A stretch of DNA of 64,000 nucleotides, taken from Caenimonas soli (GTDB lineage Bacteria > Pseudomonadota > Gammaproteobacteria > Burkholderiales > Burkholderiaceae_C). The DNA is taken from the NCBI RefSeq assembly GCF_013155545.1, contig NZ_JABJVV010000012.1, positions 1 through 64,000 of the forward strand, written 5' to 3'. The notes under the pieces were generated by a model, which was not told the origin of the DNA, did not search any database, and saw only the letters and a program-made list of their open reading frames with translations. Each line of letters begins with the position of its first letter. Positions within the stretch are counted from its first letter, which is position 1. Shown piece by piece: positions 9,181 to 17,667 of the stretch. A program made the position numbers and the translations under genes.

Positions 9181-10533
9181 TCACCGCGAGTTGATGTAGG
9201 CCAGGATGTCGCCGATCGCCGCATCGTCAGCCAGCATGCCGGCGATCAGCGCCATCTGTGCGCCGTAGATGTCCTGCGCATGCGCGCCGCGGACACCGTC
9301 CCTGAAATTCTTCAGCTGCGTGGCCATGTACCAGTCGCTCATGCCTTGCAGCCTGGGGGCATTGGTCGCCGCGAACCCGCGCCCGTCGGCGCCGTGGCAG
9401 GCGGCGCACGTCGCGTAGCGCTGGCGGCCCTTGTTCACATCACCCTTGATCGTTGTCGCCGCCGGCGCGTCCGGCAGGCTCGCGATGTAGGCCGCGACAT
9501 CGGCGATCGCGGCATCGTCCGCGAGCGTGGCGGCCATGGGCGCCATCATCTTGCCGAACACGTCCTTCTCGTGCGTGCCGCGGGCGCCTTGCTTGAACAG
9601 CCTCAGCTGCCGCTCCAGGTACCAGGCGCCCTGTCCGCCGAGGCGCGGCGCATTCAGCGCGACGTTGCCCTCGCCGTTGGCGCCATGGCAGGCGGCACAT
9701 GCCGCATACGAAGCCTTGCCGGCCACGGCGTTGCCGGGGGGCCGGGCGTGTGCCTGCGCATACGTTGTCTGGCGGTCCAGCCAGGCCTGGAAGGCGGCAG
9801 GCTCGTCCACCACGAGCCTGCCACGCATCGCGAAGTGCCCGACGCCGCAGAGTTCCTCGCACAGCAGGTCGAAGGACCCCGTTCGCGTCGGCGTGAACCA
9901 GGTATACGTGACCAGGCCGGGCACCATGTCCATCTTGACGCGCAGCTGGGCCACCGAGAAGTTGTGGAGCACGTCCTTGGAGCGCAGCAGCAGCTTGATC
10001 GGCTGGCCCAGAGGAACATGAACCTCGGGAGTCGCCAACAGCACGTCGTCACGGCCGTTCGGATCGGCTGGATTCATCCCGAAGGGGTTGGCGTCGCTCA
10101 CGAAGCGGGAGTGCACGGTCCCCAGCTTGCCGTCCTTGCCCGGCAGGCGATAACTCCAGTGCCACTGCTGGGCCAGGACTTCCACAGTCTGGGCGTTCTT
10201 CGGCACGTGGATGACGTCCGCCCAGACCAGGAGGCCGGGGGCCAGCATGGCGGCCACGCCAACACCGGTGAAGACCAGGAGCCACCACTCGAGCTTCTTG
10301 TTCTCCGGCTCGTACGCTGCGCGCGCGTCCTCGCGGTGCCGGTAGCGGATCACCGCCCACGCCATGAACAGACTGATTGCCACGAACACGATCCCTGTCA
10401 CCCAGAAGGTGATGGCGATCGTGGTGTCGATGGTGCCCCAGTTGGAGGCGATCGGCGTGAAGTACCAGGGGCTCAGGAAGTGGAACAGCACCGAGCCGAG
10501 GGCCAGGACGATCAATGCGATGGCGATCGGCAT
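9181..10533 (-). CDS. coxM: Alternative cytochrome c oxidase subunit II with two cytochrome c domains (CoxM-like)
   Basis: A 450-residue protein. Two N-terminal membrane segments (about residues 1-22 and 38-60) precede a periplasmic cupredoxin domain. The CuA site is visible as CEELCGVGHFAM, with an upstream VLHNFSV histidine. Two class I cytochrome c modules follow, each with CAACHGA as the haem-binding site and a conserved ADDAAI segment near its Met region. Subunit II normally has no haem c or one, so two is unusual. It would accept electrons from soluble cytochrome c or directly from a quinol-oxidising complex and pass them to CuA. An in-frame GTG nine codons upstream (10560) is an alternative start. 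Neither start has a strong ribosome-binding site. Confidence 0.9.
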   Translation of the reverse strand: MPIAIALIVLALGSVLFHFLSPWYFTPIASNWGTIDTTIAITFWVTGIVFVAISLFMAWAVIRYRHREDARAAYEPENKKLEWWLLVFTGVGVAAMLAPGLLVWADVIHVPKNAQTVEVLAQQWHWSYRLPGKDGKLGTVHSRFVSDANPFGMNPADPNGRDDVLLATPEVHVPLGQPIKLLLRSKDVLHNFSVAQLRVKMDMVPGLVTYTWFTPTRTGSFDLLCEELCGVGHFAMRGRLVVDEPAAFQAWLDRQTTYAQAHARPPGNAVAGKASYAACAACHGANGEGNVALNAPRLGGQGAWYLERQLRLFKQGARGTHEKDVFGKMMAPMAATLADDAAIADVAAYIASLPDAPAATTIKGDVNKGRQRYATCAACHGADGRGFAATNAPRLQGMSDWYMATQLKNFRDGVRGAHAQDIYGAQMALIAGMLADDAAIGDILAYINSR

Positions 10534-10677
10534 GGCTAGCGTGGCCCCGCCGCAGAGCACGATCTTTCACGCCTGATAGCTTCGCCCTTGCCAAGCAAGG
10601 GTTTTCGCTTTTCGGGGCGAGGGCGCAAGCCTATGCTCACTGTGTTGAGGGCGAGGGGCAGCATGGAGGTCTTCACG

Positions 10678-11214
10678 ATGACTGCATCACCCAGCGGCAA
10701 CCGCCGAATGATCACGGGCTTGTTCAGCGACGGCCAAAGCGCTGAACGCGCCTACCAGGCCTGCGTCGAGCGCGGCTATGCGACGGCCGAAGTGAACGTC
10801 GTCATGTCCGAGGACACGCGCAAACGACTCGTTTCCGATGACAGCGGGACCACGACGCAGCTGACGCGCAGGGAGGCGGAGGGCGGTGAGCTTGGAGGCC
10901 CGACGGGCGGGCGGGTCGAAATGCTGGTCACGATCTTCGCCGCCGTGGGCGCCGCATTGGCGCTGCCCGCCCTTGGCTTTGTCGTGGCGGGCCCTATCGC
11001 CGCGGCGCTGGCGAGTGCCGGCGCCGCCGGCCTCGTAGCCGGGCTCATTGGAGCGCTCGGCCATTGGGGCATTCCGCAAGAGCGCGTCCGCCTCTACGAA
11101 GCAGGCATCAAAGACGGCGGTATTCTGATGATGGTTGAAGCCCGCTCCGATGAGGATGCCCGGCAGATCGAGCAGCACTGGAAGGCTGTCGGTGGACGTG
11201 ACGTTTCTTGTTGA
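10678..11214 (+). CDS. Glycine-rich membrane protein, general-stress-protein 17M-like
   Basis: A 178-residue protein. The N-terminal part (MITGLFSDGQSAERAYQAC onward) resembles the general stress protein 17M domain. The centre is an alanine/glycine-rich hydrophobic pair (about residues 82-130) that could form a glycine-zipper membrane hairpin. The C-terminus contains GGILMMVEARS. Another protein with the same layout is encoded convergently 51 bp away. The start at 10678 has GGAGG at ideal spacing; an ATG five codons earlier also has AGGGG. Function is unknown; a stress or envelope role is only inferred. Confidence 0.7.
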   Translation: MTASPSGNRRMITGLFSDGQSAERAYQACVERGYATAEVNVVMSEDTRKRLVSDDSGTTTQLTRREAEGGELGGPTGGRVEMLVTIFAAVGAALALPALGFVVAGPIAAALASAGAAGLVAGLIGALGHWGIPQERVRLYEAGIKDGGILMMVEARSDEDARQIEQHWKAVGGRDVSC

Positions 11215-11265
11215 ACGGGCTGCGGTGGCCATGGGCGATTTCTTGTGCTGGCATCCTGTAGGGCG

Positions 11266-11781
11266 TCAGGGGGACGCCGGGGCATGGCGCTCCGTCCCCG
11301 CGAAATGGGCCTCCGGGTGCGCGGCCTGCAGCAGGGACGCCATGGCCTGCGCCTGCGACTGGCGTACATCGACCATCAGCAAGATTCCCCCTTGCGCAAG
11401 GGCGTTCTCGAATCGCTCGAGCCGGGGGCTGGGGATGGAGATGCCGATCATGCTGGACGACCAGGCGCCGACCGCGCCACCCAAAACCGCCAGTACGCCG
11501 GCGGCCTCCCACTGGGGTCCATCGCCGACGATCGGGAAATACAGGGCGACCAACAGGCCGGCGCAGATGCCTGTGACGCTGCCCAGCACCAGGCCCGTCT
11601 TCGCCGCATGGACCACGTCCGAGGTTTGCAGCACGTTGGCGGCGTGCAAGCCGGTCATGTCCAGGCCGTCGCGGCCCGCGAAATGGATATGCCGCGTCTC
11701 TACCCCTGCCGCCCGCAGGTCAGTCATCATCCGCCTGGCACTCGCCAGGTCGGGCAATAGCCAATAGGTACGCTGCTTCAT
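11266..11781 (-). CDS. Glycine-rich membrane protein related in layout to the preceding gene (DUF1269-like)
   Basis: A 171-residue protein. It has an N-terminal alpha/beta segment (residues 1-60), a hydrophobic Gly/Ala-rich pair (about 62-110), and a C-terminal segment with GGILLMVDVRQSQAQ. The closing motif is nearly the same as GGILMMVEARSDEDA in the convergent neighbour, so the two are probably distant paralogues. A GGAAGGA lies at good distance before the ATG. A 14-bp palindrome sits 15 bp upstream of the start codon. Function is unknown. Confidence 0.65.
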   Translation of the reverse strand: MKQRTYWLLPDLASARRMMTDLRAAGVETRHIHFAGRDGLDMTGLHAANVLQTSDVVHAAKTGLVLGSVTGICAGLLVALYFPIVGDGPQWEAAGVLAVLGGAVGAWSSSMIGISIPSPRLERFENALAQGGILLMVDVRQSQAQAMASLLQAAHPEAHFAGTERHAPASP

Positions 11782-11795
11782 GGGACCATCCTTCC

Positions 11796-11809
11796 GTCAC
11801 GCGCGTGAC
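11796..11809. promoter_or_regulatory. 14-bp perfect palindrome upstream of a DUF1269-like gene
   Basis: GTCACGCGCGTGAC reads the same on both strands and lies just upstream of the ribosome-binding site of the leftward gene starting at 11781. It could be a repressor site. GC-rich DNA yields such palindromes by chance, so this is a candidate only. Confidence 0.2.
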
Positions 11810-11915
11810 ACGGGGCAGACCATGGGCGACTTATACGCCTGAGAACAAGCGGGCGCAAGCGTGCCGGCCTGCAGTGCCGCCTGGTGCGGCTTGCGCATTG
11901 AACAGCTGAGGTGGG

Positions 11916-12404
11916 CTACGGCGAAGGCATGGCCGACCCGCCCGCACCGAAGCCGTTTTGGCGCCAGGCCTCGAACACGGTGACGGCGACCGCGTTGGAA
12001 AGATTCAGGCTGCGCTGGCCGGGCCGCATCGGCAGCTTCAGCCGCTGCTCCGGTGGCACCGAGTCACGCACTTCGGGCGCCAGGCCGCGGGTCTCGGCGC
12101 CGAACACCAGCCAGTCGCCCGGCCGAAACGCCATCTCGTGCACCAGCCGCGTGCCCTTGGTCGTGAGGACGAACAGGCGCGCCGGTTCGGGTTGCTGCGC
12201 ATCGAGGAATTGCTGCCAGCCGGCATGGCGCCGGACATCGGCGTATTCGTGATAGTCCAGGCCCGCGCGCCGCATCAGCCTGTCTTCCATGGAAAAGCCC
12301 AGCGGCTCGACCAGATGGAGCGTGCAGCCGGTGTTGGCCGCCAGCCGGATGACGTTGCCGGTATTGGGCGGGATCTCGGGCTCGACCAGGACAATGTTGA
12401 ACAT
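11916..12404 (-). CDS. trmL: tRNA (cytidine(34)-2'-O)-methyltransferase TrmL
   Basis: A 162-residue SPOUT methyltransferase that 2'-O-methylates the wobble base of tRNA-Leu isoacceptors. The family's three conserved parts are visible: IVLVEPEIPPNTGNVIRLAANTG at the N-terminus (residues 4-26), LVFGAETRGL, and the C-terminal knot SLNLSNAVAVTVFEAWRQ that binds S-adenosylmethionine. Length is standard. Its ATG overlaps the stop of the ComF gene by one base (TGATG). The last dozen residues (FGAGGSAMPSP) are a small extension. Confidence 0.93.
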   Translation of the reverse strand: MFNIVLVEPEIPPNTGNVIRLAANTGCTLHLVEPLGFSMEDRLMRRAGLDYHEYADVRRHAGWQQFLDAQQPEPARLFVLTTKGTRLVHEMAFRPGDWLVFGAETRGLAPEVRDSVPPEQRLKLPMRPGQRSLNLSNAVAVTVFEAWRQNGFGAGGSAMPSP

Positions 12405-13108
12405 CAGTGGGCCTCGTCCGTGCGGGCCAGCACCAGGGCCGTGACGCGTCCCGCGCCGGCTTGCCGCAGCACCTCGGCGGCCGTGAAGAGGGAGGCCCCG
12501 CTGGTCATCACGTCGTCGATGACCACCACACGCTTGCCGCGCAGCTGCGTTGCGCGCAGCGGATCGACGGCGAAGGCGCCCTGCACGTTGCCCAGGCGCG
12601 CCTGGCGATCAAGTGCCGCCTGCGCGGCGGTATGCCGCACCCGCAACAGCAAGCGCCCGTCGGTCTTGGGCGCTGCCAGGGCGCGGGCCAGCAACAGGGC
12701 CTGGTTGAAGCCGCGCTCGGCCAGGCGCTGCACGGACAGCGGCATCGCAACCACGATGTCGGCTTCTTCCAGTGCCGGTTCCACCCAGGGCGCGCTGCGC
12801 ATCAGGGTGGCGAAGCCGCGTGCCCAGCCGGGCTGGCCATTGAACTTGTAGTTGGCGATCAACGCCGACCAGGGGAACTCGTACGAGACGGCGGCATGGC
12901 AGGCGTCCAGCGGCGGCGGCGCGCCCAGGCAGCGGCCGCATTGATGAATTCCCGCGGCGACCGGGATGGCGCAGCGCCGGCAGCGCGGCTGGGGCTGGGC
13001 GAAGCGGGCGACGCAGGCCTCGCACAGCGGCTGGGCGGGCCAGGCGTGGCAAACGGCGCACTGTCCGGGCAGGGCGGCCGCAAGCCCTTCGATCAAGTGC
13101 CGCATCAT
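12404..13108 (-). CDS. ComF-family phosphoribosyltransferase-like protein
   Basis: A 234-residue cytoplasmic protein. The N-terminal 70 residues carry several Cys pairs (CAVC, CEAC, CRRC, CGRC) likely to form zinc fingers. The C-terminal type I phosphoribosyltransferase domain has the PRPP-binding loop VVVIDDVMTSGAS. ComF (B. subtilis) and GntX relatives are linked to DNA uptake, where ComF proteins assist DprA-dependent natural transformation. No other competence gene is nearby. The gene is divergent from bioC with 26 bp between start codons and is coupled to trmL downstream. Confidence 0.88.
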   Translation of the reverse strand: MMRHLIEGLAAALPGQCAVCHAWPAQPLCEACVARFAQPQPRCRRCAIPVAAGIHQCGRCLGAPPPLDACHAAVSYEFPWSALIANYKFNGQPGWARGFATLMRSAPWVEPALEEADIVVAMPLSVQRLAERGFNQALLLARALAAPKTDGRLLLRVRHTAAQAALDRQARLGNVQGAFAVDPLRATQLRGKRVVVIDDVMTSGASLFTAAEVLRQAGAGRVTALVLARTDEAH

Positions 13109-13134
13109 CGGATCAATATACTCGTTCGCACCTC

Positions 13135-14028
13135 ATGGCCGACCAACGCCCGCCCACCATCGACCCCGTTGCCGCGCGGCACTGGGACAGCGCCGCGCCC
13201 GCGCGCTCGCCTTGGCTGCACGAGGAAGTGGCGCGCCGTATGGAAGACCGGCTCCAATGGATCCGCATGGCGCCCAAGGCCTGGGGCCACTGGGAGCCGG
13301 TGCGCGGCGGCCTGGAGGCGCAGGCGCTGCTGGAGCGGCGCTATCCCAAGGCCGAGTGCTTCGTGGCCGAAGGCCGGGAAAGCCGCGCCACGGTGGCGCT
13401 GGAGCGCGCCGCCAGGCCGTGGTGGCGGCGCTTGACGGGGCCCACGCTGCACCATGGGCCCCTGCCCGACGCCTCGGTCCAGATGCTCTGGGCCAACATG
13501 GCGCTGCACATGTCCGCCGATCCGCAGGCGCTGATAGCGCAATGGCATCGCGCGCTGGCAACCGACGGCTTTCTGATGTTCTCCTGCCTGGGGCCGGACA
13601 CCTTGCGTGAGCTGCGGGCGCTGTATGCCGCGCTCGGCTGGCCGCCTCCGGCCCACGAATTCACCGATATGCACGATTGGGGCGACATGCTGGTCCACGC
13701 CGGCTTTGCCGAGCCGGTGATGGACATGGAGCGGATCACCCTGACCTGGGAGACGCCCGCGCGGCTGCTGGAGGAATTGCGCGAACTCGGCGCCAACCTC
13801 CACCCCGGGCGCTTCCCGGCCTTGCGCGGCCGTGGCTGGCGGGCCCGGTTCGAGCAGGAACTGGCCCGTTCGTTGCGCGGAGCCGACGGCCGGCTGGCCC
13901 TGACCTTCGAGATCATCTACGGCCATGCGCTCAAACCCGCGCCCAGGGTGCGAATGAGCGAGCACAGCGCCGTCTCGCTCGAGGACATGCGGGCCTTGTT
14001 GGGGGCCGACAAGCACCCGCGCCGATAG
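13135..14028 (+). CDS. bioC: Class I methyltransferase, BioC-like (malonyl-ACP O-methyltransferase)
   Basis: A 297-residue cytoplasmic protein. BioC methylates the free carboxyl of malonyl-ACP so that fatty-acid synthesis can make the pimeloyl chain for biotin. Visible family traits are an N-terminal DPVAARHWDSAAP segment and LPDASVQMLWANMALHMSADP after motif II. FLMFSCLGPDTLREL and LTFEIIYGHALKP lie toward the C-terminus. The glycine-rich SAM loop that usually lies near residue 60 is poorly recognisable, because the segment around LEAQALLERRYPKAECFVAE replaces the expected GxGxG. No other biotin gene is in the window, so the assignment is by family resemblance. Confidence 0.68.
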   Translation: MADQRPPTIDPVAARHWDSAAPARSPWLHEEVARRMEDRLQWIRMAPKAWGHWEPVRGGLEAQALLERRYPKAECFVAEGRESRATVALERAARPWWRRLTGPTLHHGPLPDASVQMLWANMALHMSADPQALIAQWHRALATDGFLMFSCLGPDTLRELRALYAALGWPPPAHEFTDMHDWGDMLVHAGFAEPVMDMERITLTWETPARLLEELRELGANLHPGRFPALRGRGWRARFEQELARSLRGADGRLALTFEIIYGHALKPAPRVRMSEHSAVSLEDMRALLGADKHPRR

Positions 14029-14097
14029 GCACCCCGCGGGCTCGGGCCCTAGGGGGAACCCGCGCTACAATGCCGGGTTGATTTTTGAGCGTCACCC

Positions 14098-14574
14098 GTG
14101 CCGAATCCGGTATTTCGTTTCGCCACTGTCGAGGGCCAGGCCATACGCTGGTTCTTGAAGCGCAACTGCTCGGTCACGCCGGCCCAATTGGGCTGGTTTT
14201 ATGCCTCGCTGTGCGTCGTGTCGTTGGGAATAGCCACTTTTTTCTGGGTCCAGGGGGCGATACTGATCCTTCCGTTTGCCGGGGCTGAGCTGGCCGGTGT
14301 CGGGATCGCGTTCCTGGCCTATGCCCGGCATGCGAGCGATGGCGAGACGATTTCACTCGAGGGGCGCCGGCTGGTGGTCGAGTTGGAGAGCGCGGGACGC
14401 CTGCGCAGCGCTCGGTTCGACCGCGACTCGGTTCGCGTCGAACCCGGCGCGGGCGGGCGGTCGCTGATCGAGCTGTCCGGCCAGGGCCAGAGTGTGAGCG
14501 TGGGGCGCTATGTGCGACCGGAACTGCGTCCGGAGTTGGCGCAGGAGATCAGAAGGGCGCTGCGCGGGGTTTAG
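14098..14574 (+). CDS. DUF2244-domain membrane protein preceding the cytochrome oxidase genes
   Basis: A 158-residue protein with two membrane segments (about residues 36-51 and 55-76) and a hydrophilic C-terminal half. The pattern of an N-terminal RNCSVTP box, a two-helix hairpin and a C-terminal beta domain fits DUF2244. DUF2244 proteins are commonly encoded next to cytochrome c oxidase genes, which fits the ctaC gene 57 bp downstream. A role in oxidase assembly is likely but unproven. The start is GTG, and no in-frame ATG lies near the beginning. Confidence 0.8.
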   Translation: MPNPVFRFATVEGQAIRWFLKRNCSVTPAQLGWFYASLCVVSLGIATFFWVQGAILILPFAGAELAGVGIAFLAYARHASDGETISLEGRRLVVELESAGRLRSARFDRDSVRVEPGAGGRSLIELSGQGQSVSVGRYVRPELRPELAQEIRRALRGV

Positions 14575-14631
14575 AGAAGGCCCGGCGAGGGCGGGTCAGG
14601 TTTTGATTTGAGGCTATAGCTAGTAAAAACC

Positions 14632-15792
14632 ATGAAGAGCATTTCCAATAAATTGGCTTCGCTGCTGCTCGCCCTGGGCGCGCTCAGTCCGGCGGCCCAT
14701 GCGGTCAACGACCTGCCCGGCGGCCCCGCGGTGCGCCAGCTCAACCTCCACCCTGCGGTGACCCGCATCGCGGTCGAGCAGGCCTGGCTGCACTGGTTCA
14801 TGCTCATCGCCTGCATAGTGATCTTCATCCTGGTCTTCAGTGTGATGTTCTATTCCATCTGGAAGCACCGCAAGTCGCTGGGCCACAAGGCGGCCAATTT
14901 CCATGAATCCGTCACCGTCGAGGTGATCTGGACCATCATCCCCTTCCTCATCGTCATCGGCATGGCGCTGCCGGCGACCAAGGTGCTGGTCGCGTCCAAG
15001 GACACCACCAACGCCGACCTGACCATCAAGGCCACGGGCTACCAGTGGAAATGGGGTTACGACTACCTCAAGGGGGAGGGCGAAGGCGTTTCCTTCCTGT
15101 CCACGCTGGATGCCACGCACCGCGAAATCTCGAACGACGGCGCCAAAGGCCAGGTGCCCGACGACTACCTGCTCAAGGTCGACAACCCGCTGGTCGTGCC
15201 CGTCAACAAGAAGGTCCGCATCATCACGACGGCCAACGACGTGATCCATGCCTGGGGCGTCCCGGCCTTCGGCGTCAAGCAGGATGCGATTCCGGGCTTC
15301 GTGCGCGACACCTGGTTCCGCAGCGAAAAGGCCGGCGACTTCTACGGCCAGTGCTATGAGCTGTGCGGCAAGGAGCACGCCTACATGCCGATCCACGTGA
15401 AGGTGGTGACGGCCGAGCAGTACAGCCTGTGGGTGGACGGCGAGAAGAAGAAGCTGGCGGCCAAGCAGGACGACCCGAGCAAGGTCTGGACGCTGGACGA
15501 CATCAACAAGCGCGGCGAAAAGGTCTATGCGGCCAACTGCGCCGCCTGCCACCAGGCCAACGGCAAGGGCGCCGGCCCCATCAAGGCCCTGGACGGCTCG
15601 CCTGTCGTGCTCGACGCCGACAAGGCCAAGCAGCTCCATATCGTGCTGAACGGCAAGGGTGCCATGCCGGCCTGGAAACAGTTGTCGGACACCGACATCG
15701 CAGCCGTGGTGAGCTACACCAAGAACACCTGGTCCAACAAGACCGGCCAGCTGGTGCAGCCGTCCGAAGTCCTGGCCCAGCGCGGCAAGTAA
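14632..15792 (+). CDS. ctaC: Cytochrome c oxidase subunit II with fused cytochrome c domain
   Basis: A 386-residue protein. A signal peptide ending AAHA lies near residue 24, and two membrane helices lie at about 57-80 and 98-118. A cupredoxin domain carries the CuA ligands in CYELCGKEHAYMP (about residues 240-252), preceded by VIHAWGVP. A C-terminal class I cytochrome c domain has CAACHQANGKG near residue 303. Subunit II takes electrons from cytochrome c; the fused haem makes this a caa3-like form. It heads the main oxidase operon, 21 bp before ctaD. The same subunit in the alternative oxidase of this window has two haem domains. Confidence 0.95.
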   Translation: MKSISNKLASLLLALGALSPAAHAVNDLPGGPAVRQLNLHPAVTRIAVEQAWLHWFMLIACIVIFILVFSVMFYSIWKHRKSLGHKAANFHESVTVEVIWTIIPFLIVIGMALPATKVLVASKDTTNADLTIKATGYQWKWGYDYLKGEGEGVSFLSTLDATHREISNDGAKGQVPDDYLLKVDNPLVVPVNKKVRIITTANDVIHAWGVPAFGVKQDAIPGFVRDTWFRSEKAGDFYGQCYELCGKEHAYMPIHVKVVTAEQYSLWVDGEKKKLAAKQDDPSKVWTLDDINKRGEKVYAANCAACHQANGKGAGPIKALDGSPVVLDADKAKQLHIVLNGKGAMPAWKQLSDTDIAAVVSYTKNTWSNKTGQLVQPSEVLAQRGK

Positions 15793-15812
15793 TCGCATAT
15801 TAGGAAATCAAG

Positions 15813-17531
15813 ATGAGCGCCGTTCTAGACCCTCACGCCCACCCCCACGCCCACGACGACGAACACCATGCACACCCGCATGGCTGGCGCCGCTGGGTGT
15901 TTGCGACGAACCACAAGGACATCGGCACGCTGTACCTGCTGTTCTCCTTCTTCATGCTGATGTTCGGCGGCGCCCTGGCGATGCTGATCCGCATGGAGCT
16001 GTTCCAGCCCGGCCTGCAGGTGGTCAATCCCGAGCTGTTCAACCAGCTCACCACCATGCACGGCCTGATCATGGTGTTCGGCGCCATCATGCCGGCCTTC
16101 GTGGGCTTCGCCAACTGGATGATCCCGCTGCAGATCGGCGCGGCTGACATGGCCTTCGCCCGCATGAACAACTTCAGCTTCTGGCTGTTGATCCCGGCCG
16201 GCCTGATGCTGGTTGGCTCGTTCTTCATGCCCGGCGGCGCACCCGCCGCCGGCTGGACGCTGTACGCGCCGCTGACGCTGCAGATGGGTCCGTCGATGGA
16301 CGCCGGCATCTTCGCGATGCACATCCTGGGCGCCTCGTCGATCATGGGCTCGATCAACATCATCGTCACCATCCTGAACATGCGCGCGCCCGGCATGTCG
16401 TTGATGAAGATGCCGATGTTCGCCTGGACCTGGCTGATCACCGCCTACCTGCTGATCGCCGTGATGCCCGTGCTGGCCGGCGCGATCACCATGACGCTGA
16501 CCGACCGCCACTTCGGCACCACCTTCTTCAACCCCGCCGGCGGCGGCGACCCGGTGATGTACCAGCACATCTTCTGGTTCTTCGGCCACCCCGAGGTCTA
16601 CATCATGATCTTGCCGGCCTTCGGCATCGTCAGCCAGGTGGTTCCCGCGTTCGCGCGCAAGCGCCTGTTCGGCTACGCCTCGATGGTGTACGCCACCAGC
16701 TCGATCGCCATCCTGTCGTTCATCGTCTGGGCGCACCACATGTTCACCACCGGCATGCCGGTGACGGGCCAGCTGTTCTTCATGTACGCGACCATGCTGA
16801 TTGCCGTGCCCACGGCAGTGAAGATCTTCAACTGGATCGCCACCATGTGGCAGGGCTCGATGACCTTCGAGACCCCCATGCTGTTCGCGGTCGGCTTCAT
16901 CTTCGTGTTCACCATGGGTGGCTTCACCGGCCTGATCCTGGCCATGGCGCCGATCGACCTGCTGCTGCAGGACACCTACTACGTGGTGGCCCACTTCCAC
17001 TACGTGCTGGTGGCCGGCTCGCTCTACGCCATGTTCGCCGGCTTCTACTACTGGGTGCCCAAGTGGACGGGCGTGATGTACAACGAATCGCGCGGCAAGA
17101 TCCACTTCTGGTGGTCGCTGATCGCCTTCAACATCACCTTCTTCCCGATGCACTTCCTGGGCCTGGCCGGCATGCCCCGCCGCTACGCCGACTACCCGAT
17201 GCAGTTCGCCGACTTCAACGCGCTGGCCTCGGTGGGCGGTTTCGCCTTCGGCTTGGCGCAGGTCTACTTCTTCTTCTGGATCGTGGTGCCTTGCATGCGC
17301 GGCCAGGGCGAGCCCGCGCCGCAGCGTCCGTGGAACGATCCGGACGGCAAGGGCGCCGAGGGCCTGGAGTGGGAAGTGCCGTCGCCGGCTCCTTTCCACA
17401 CCTTCGAGACGCCCCCGCGGCTGGACGCGACGGCCACCAAGGTGCTGGACGCCCGCGTGCACCCTGGGCGCCACGCGCCGGGCCTGCACATGCCGCCGCC
17501 GCAGCAGCAGCCTGACGGCAGCTTTCACTGA
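15813..17531 (+). CDS. ctaD: Cytochrome c oxidase subunit I
   Basis: A 572-residue catalytic membrane subunit with twelve expected helices. All key metal ligands are present: TTMHGLIMVFG (haem a), WFFGHPEVYIMILPAFGIV (CuB His, cross-linked Tyr and channel Glu), WAHHMFTTG (CuB) and VVAHFHYVLVAGS (haem a3 and a). The N-terminus is unusually His-rich (HAHPHAHDDEHHAHPH) before the start of helix 1. It reduces oxygen to water while pumping protons. It lies between ctaC and a small assembly gene in one rightward operon. Confidence 0.96.
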   Translation: MSAVLDPHAHPHAHDDEHHAHPHGWRRWVFATNHKDIGTLYLLFSFFMLMFGGALAMLIRMELFQPGLQVVNPELFNQLTTMHGLIMVFGAIMPAFVGFANWMIPLQIGAADMAFARMNNFSFWLLIPAGLMLVGSFFMPGGAPAAGWTLYAPLTLQMGPSMDAGIFAMHILGASSIMGSINIIVTILNMRAPGMSLMKMPMFAWTWLITAYLLIAVMPVLAGAITMTLTDRHFGTTFFNPAGGGDPVMYQHIFWFFGHPEVYIMILPAFGIVSQVVPAFARKRLFGYASMVYATSSIAILSFIVWAHHMFTTGMPVTGQLFFMYATMLIAVPTAVKIFNWIATMWQGSMTFETPMLFAVGFIFVFTMGGFTGLILAMAPIDLLLQDTYYVVAHFHYVLVAGSLYAMFAGFYYWVPKWTGVMYNESRGKIHFWWSLIAFNITFFPMHFLGLAGMPRRYADYPMQFADFNALASVGGFAFGLAQVYFFFWIVVPCMRGQGEPAPQRPWNDPDGKGAEGLEWEVPSPAPFHTFETPPRLDATATKVLDARVHPGRHAPGLHMPPPQQQPDGSFH

Positions 17532-17549
17532 TCGCCCGGAGCAGTGCAC

Positions 17550-17660
17550 ATGACCCCCGAGCAGAAGAAAAGCAATCTGCGCATGGCCCTGGTGCTGGCG
17601 TCGATCGCGGCCACGTTCCTGATCGGCTTCATAGCCAAGATGGTGATGCTGTCGCATTGA
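17550..17660 (+). CDS. Cytochrome oxidase small assembly protein (36 residues)
   Basis: A very short gene between ctaD and ctaG. The product starts MTPEQKKSNLRMALVLASIA and ends IAKMVMLSH. It has a charged N-terminal tail and one membrane helix (about residues 12-33). Many betaproteobacteria have a single-helix peptide of this size at this place, named cytochrome oxidase small assembly protein. GGAG lies about 12 bp before the ATG, and the ctaG start follows 7 bp after the stop. Position and pattern support it as a real gene. Confidence 0.8.
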   Translation: MTPEQKKSNLRMALVLASIAATFLIGFIAKMVMLSH

Positions 17661-17667
17661 GCCGTCC

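Noticed and set aside
10585..10601. CCCTTG/CAAGGG hairpin followed by TTTT upstream of the 17M-like gene, as a terminator
   Set aside because: No rightward gene ends before it, and on the leftward strand it would lie in front of coxM. It is more likely chance or a leader structure.
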